DNA of 23,225 nt. Origin: a virus. The first letter of the stretch is position 1; each line of letters starts with the position of its first letter. A program made the translations under genes and the position numbers. The notes beneath the pieces were generated by a model that worked only from the letters and a program-made list of their open reading frames with translations, was not told the origin of the DNA and did no database searches. The stretch is from IMG/VR virus record IMGVR_UViG_3300035698_006323, positions 1 to 23,225 of that record, one strand, 5' to 3'. Positions 22,323 to 23,225 of the stretch are shown piece after piece.

Positions 22323-22344
22323 GCAAGCCCCGCAAGCCCCGCAA
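22323..22344. repeat. Tandem 9-bp repeat GCAAGCCCC
   Basis: Two full copies (22323-22331, 22332-22340) and a partial third (GCAA, 22341-22344) lie head to tail in otherwise AT-rich non-coding DNA. Possible roles are an iteron-like binding site or simple slippage. Confidence 0.5.
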
Positions 22345-22431
22345 TCGTGGCACACATAAACCGGAGGACTTACAACAATTCACCCTCTCACAACCCCAAA
22401 AACGCCATTTCCAAATATAACAACCTCTAAT

Positions 22432-22576
22432 TGTCGTCTCATTGACCTTTTTCAAATGTACATTCGTCTTTTCCCGCTGTACGTTCTTAAATAAGTAACC
22501 GTCCTATAAATAAGCATACATTTCATTGTCGAACCATTAAACGAATGAACAAGCTAGAACGGTAAATGAGACGACA
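22432..22576. repeat. Perfect 12-bp inverted repeat bracketing 121 bp
   Basis: TGTCGTCTCATT at 22432-22443 is matched by its exact reverse complement, AATGAGACGACA, at 22565-22576. Between them, TGTAC(A/G)TTC occurs twice 21 bp apart (22457 and 22478). ACGTTCTTA occurs at 22481-22489 and again outside the pair at 22640-22648. The arrangement suggests regulator sites or a looping element upstream of the rightward promoter. Confidence 0.55.
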
Positions 22577-22617
22577 TTTCAAGTGCTCAAAATATTTGTA
22601 GTTAACAATAATATGTA

Positions 22618-22638
22618 CGCTTTTTAGCCCTAAAAGCG
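22618..22638. promoter_or_regulatory. Operator-like palindrome upstream of the rightward promoter
   Basis: CGCTTTTTAG and CTAAAAGCG form a near-perfect palindrome (one extra T in the left arm) around a CC centre. It lies 31 bp upstream of the -35 at 22669. No T-run follows in either direction, so a terminator is unlikely; a regulator site is more plausible. Confidence 0.45.
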
Positions 22639-22668
22639 CACGTTCTTAGAAATAAATGAACAAAACAC

Positions 22669-22697
22669 TTGACACGTTTTAAAAATGGGTGTATATT
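22669..22697 (+). promoter_or_regulatory. Consensus sigma70-type rightward (early) promoter
   Basis: TTGACA (22669-22674) and TATATT (22692-22697) are separated by an ideal 17 bp. The expected start near 22704 leaves a leader of about 32 nt carrying CAGGAGG, just ahead of the 32-aa ORF at 22736. It is oriented away from the late block, so it is probably the early promoter of the other genome arm. Confidence 0.8.
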
Positions 22698-22735
22698 TAT
22701 AGTATGAATCGAACCGGAAACAGGAGGCACAAAAC

Positions 22736-22834
22736 ATGAATTACAGAATTAAACATCATTTAATAGAGGTTTGTGGGATTGCTTTATTTGTCGTCGGGAT
22801 GTATATTTTCATGATTACAATATTATCATTTTAA
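22736..22834 (+). CDS. Membrane micropeptide, 32 aa
   Basis: The short ORF runs from the ATG at 22736 to the TAA at 22832-22834. It is preceded by CAGGAGG with an 8-nt spacer and is the first ORF after the consensus rightward promoter. It has a short basic head (NYRIKHH, residues 2-8) and then one hydrophobic span (about 12-32) with few polar residues, so an inner-membrane peptide with its N-terminus inside is likely. Being first in the probable early operon, it might act on the host membrane or in superinfection exclusion; this is inference. It is below usual gene-calling length. Confidence 0.6.
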   Translation: MNYRIKHHLIEVCGIALFVVGMYIFMITILSF

Positions 22835-22854
22835 CAAAAGCGGAGGGTATTGTT

Positions 22855-23007
22855 ATGGCAAAGAAAAAAGAAAAACATTTAATTGATGTTATTATAGGGA
22901 ACGTGCTGAAATTGAAATACATTGAGACCGTAAAGGGAAAATCATTCCTTGAAAACGCTTTAACGATTGCCAAGGCGGAATACGAGGGGTATAAAAAAGT
23001 ATTTTAA
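22855..23007 (+). CDS. Small basic protein, 50 aa, probable early gene
   Basis: I choose the ATG at 22855 because CGGAGGG lies 7-8 nt upstream. An in-frame extension to 22771 overlaps the 32-aa ORF and has no ribosome binding site. The product starts MAKKKEKHLIDVIIGNVLKL and ends YEGYKKVF. It is basic and probably helical, without membrane span or known motif. It sits between two other small genes, each with its own AGGAGG-type site. Function is unknown; host takeover or DNA binding are guesses from charge and position. Confidence 0.65.
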   Translation: MAKKKEKHLIDVIIGNVLKLKYIETVKGKSFLENALTIAKAEYEGYKKVF

Positions 23008-23036
23008 AAACCAGTAGAAAACAGGAGGGAAAAACC

Positions 23037-23225
23037 ATGGAAACAGTACACGAAGAGGAAAGAGGAAGTTTTACCATTAAGATCATGCCGGACGATGACG
23101 CGCAAAGCCCGGAAGAGTACGGGGACGAAAGTCTTTTTCTTGTGGGGTATCATAATAGTTTCTTTGTTGAGGGCCCTTGTGCCTTGATCCCGGAGCACTT
23201 GCGGGAAGTCACACACAAAAGCTAC
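23037..23225 (+). CDS. Conserved-looking small acidic phage protein (partial, runs off right edge)
   Basis: The frame is open from the ATG at 23037 to the window end (63 codons); ACAGGAGGG lies 7 nt upstream. The sequence FTIKIMPDDDAQSPEEYGDE followed by LFLVGYHNSFFVE resembles a widespread group of phage proteins with an IxI..D.D..SPREW...G.MV..HRRY layout. Those have no known function that I can name. Here Y replaces W in the SPREW-like motif. It is the third gene after the rightward promoter. Its C-terminus lies outside the window. Confidence 0.7.
   Translation, partial: METVHEEERGSFTIKIMPDDDAQSPEEYGDESLFLVGYHNSFFVEGPCALIPEHLREVTHKSY

Larger units (their letters stand above)
21824..22735. 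other. Gene-free divergent control region, 912 bp
   Basis: No reading frame here has both a ribosome binding site and protein-like composition. The region separates the leftward late block from the rightward small-gene block. It contains promoters at both ends, the TATAGCTA repeat array, a GC hairpin (CGGGCG at 22027-22032 with CGCCCG at 22047-22052), TACAGC and GCAAGCCCC repeats, a 12-bp inverted repeat and a palindrome near the rightward promoter. Its AT-rich centre (22140-22300) and repeats would also suit a replication origin, but no defined origin motif is recognisable. Confidence 0.7.

Noticed and set aside
22264-22455. 63-aa minus-strand frame with many Cys/Trp/Arg
   Set aside because: It would start at TTG without a ribosome binding site and its composition is non-protein-like; part of it is simply the translated GCAAGCCCC repeat.
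22706-22715. Reverse complement reads GGTTCGATTC, like a tRNA T-loop
   Set aside because: Flanking bases do not pair into a T-stem, and no acceptor, D or anticodon arm can be drawn; it lies in the leader of the rightward transcript.

Overview
The window is the virion-morphogenesis half of a tailed bacteriophage genome with podovirus (T7-like) architecture. From about 21.8 kb down to the left edge, every convincing gene lies on the minus strand. They form one tightly packed late block with 1-4 nt stop/start overlaps and strong AGGAGG-type ribosome binding sites. Nothing in the window identifies the host: there is no integrase, tRNA or host gene. The near-consensus TTGACA promoters and Shine-Dalgarno sites suggest use of a host sigma70-type RNA polymerase. 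No phage RNA polymerase gene is visible here, although the genome continues beyond both edges.

Right to left, the late block holds three groups. First come three genes of weak or unknown identity (228, 70 and 155 aa, the last a possible small terminase), then the terminase large subunit and a 90-aa protein. Next is the head module: portal, a Bbp19-like 86-aa protein, scaffold, major capsid protein and a 171-aa structural-type protein. Then come tail tube protein A, tail tube protein B, a GNAT-like protein in the T7 gp13 position, and three ejection (internal virion) protein candidates of 145, 546 and 1625 aa. The left end is a tail-fibre locus. It has a T7-type fibre N-terminal domain whose glycine-rich C-terminus is split off by a frameshift, then four small proteins (a single-TM protein, a signal-peptide protein, a coiled coil and a 77-aa protein), and a second, long fibre-like protein that runs off the left edge and begins with a signal peptide.

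A 912-bp gene-free region (21824-22735) separates the leftward late block from a rightward block of small genes, probably early, that continues past the right edge. It carries a leftward promoter with an A-tract UP element, an array of TATAGCTA repeats, tandem repeats, inverted repeats and a consensus rightward promoter.

Further leftward promoter candidates lie before the 90-aa/portal genes, before the major capsid gene (with a hairpin at the predicted transcript 5' end) and inside the 3' end of the 1625-aa gene, upstream of the fibre. A strong intrinsic terminator closes the capsid + 171-aa pair. The picture is of a read-through late transcript with internal boosts for the products needed in large amounts. 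The most notable points are signal peptides on fibre-locus proteins, the split tail fibre, the self-contained capsid expression module, and the divergent control region.
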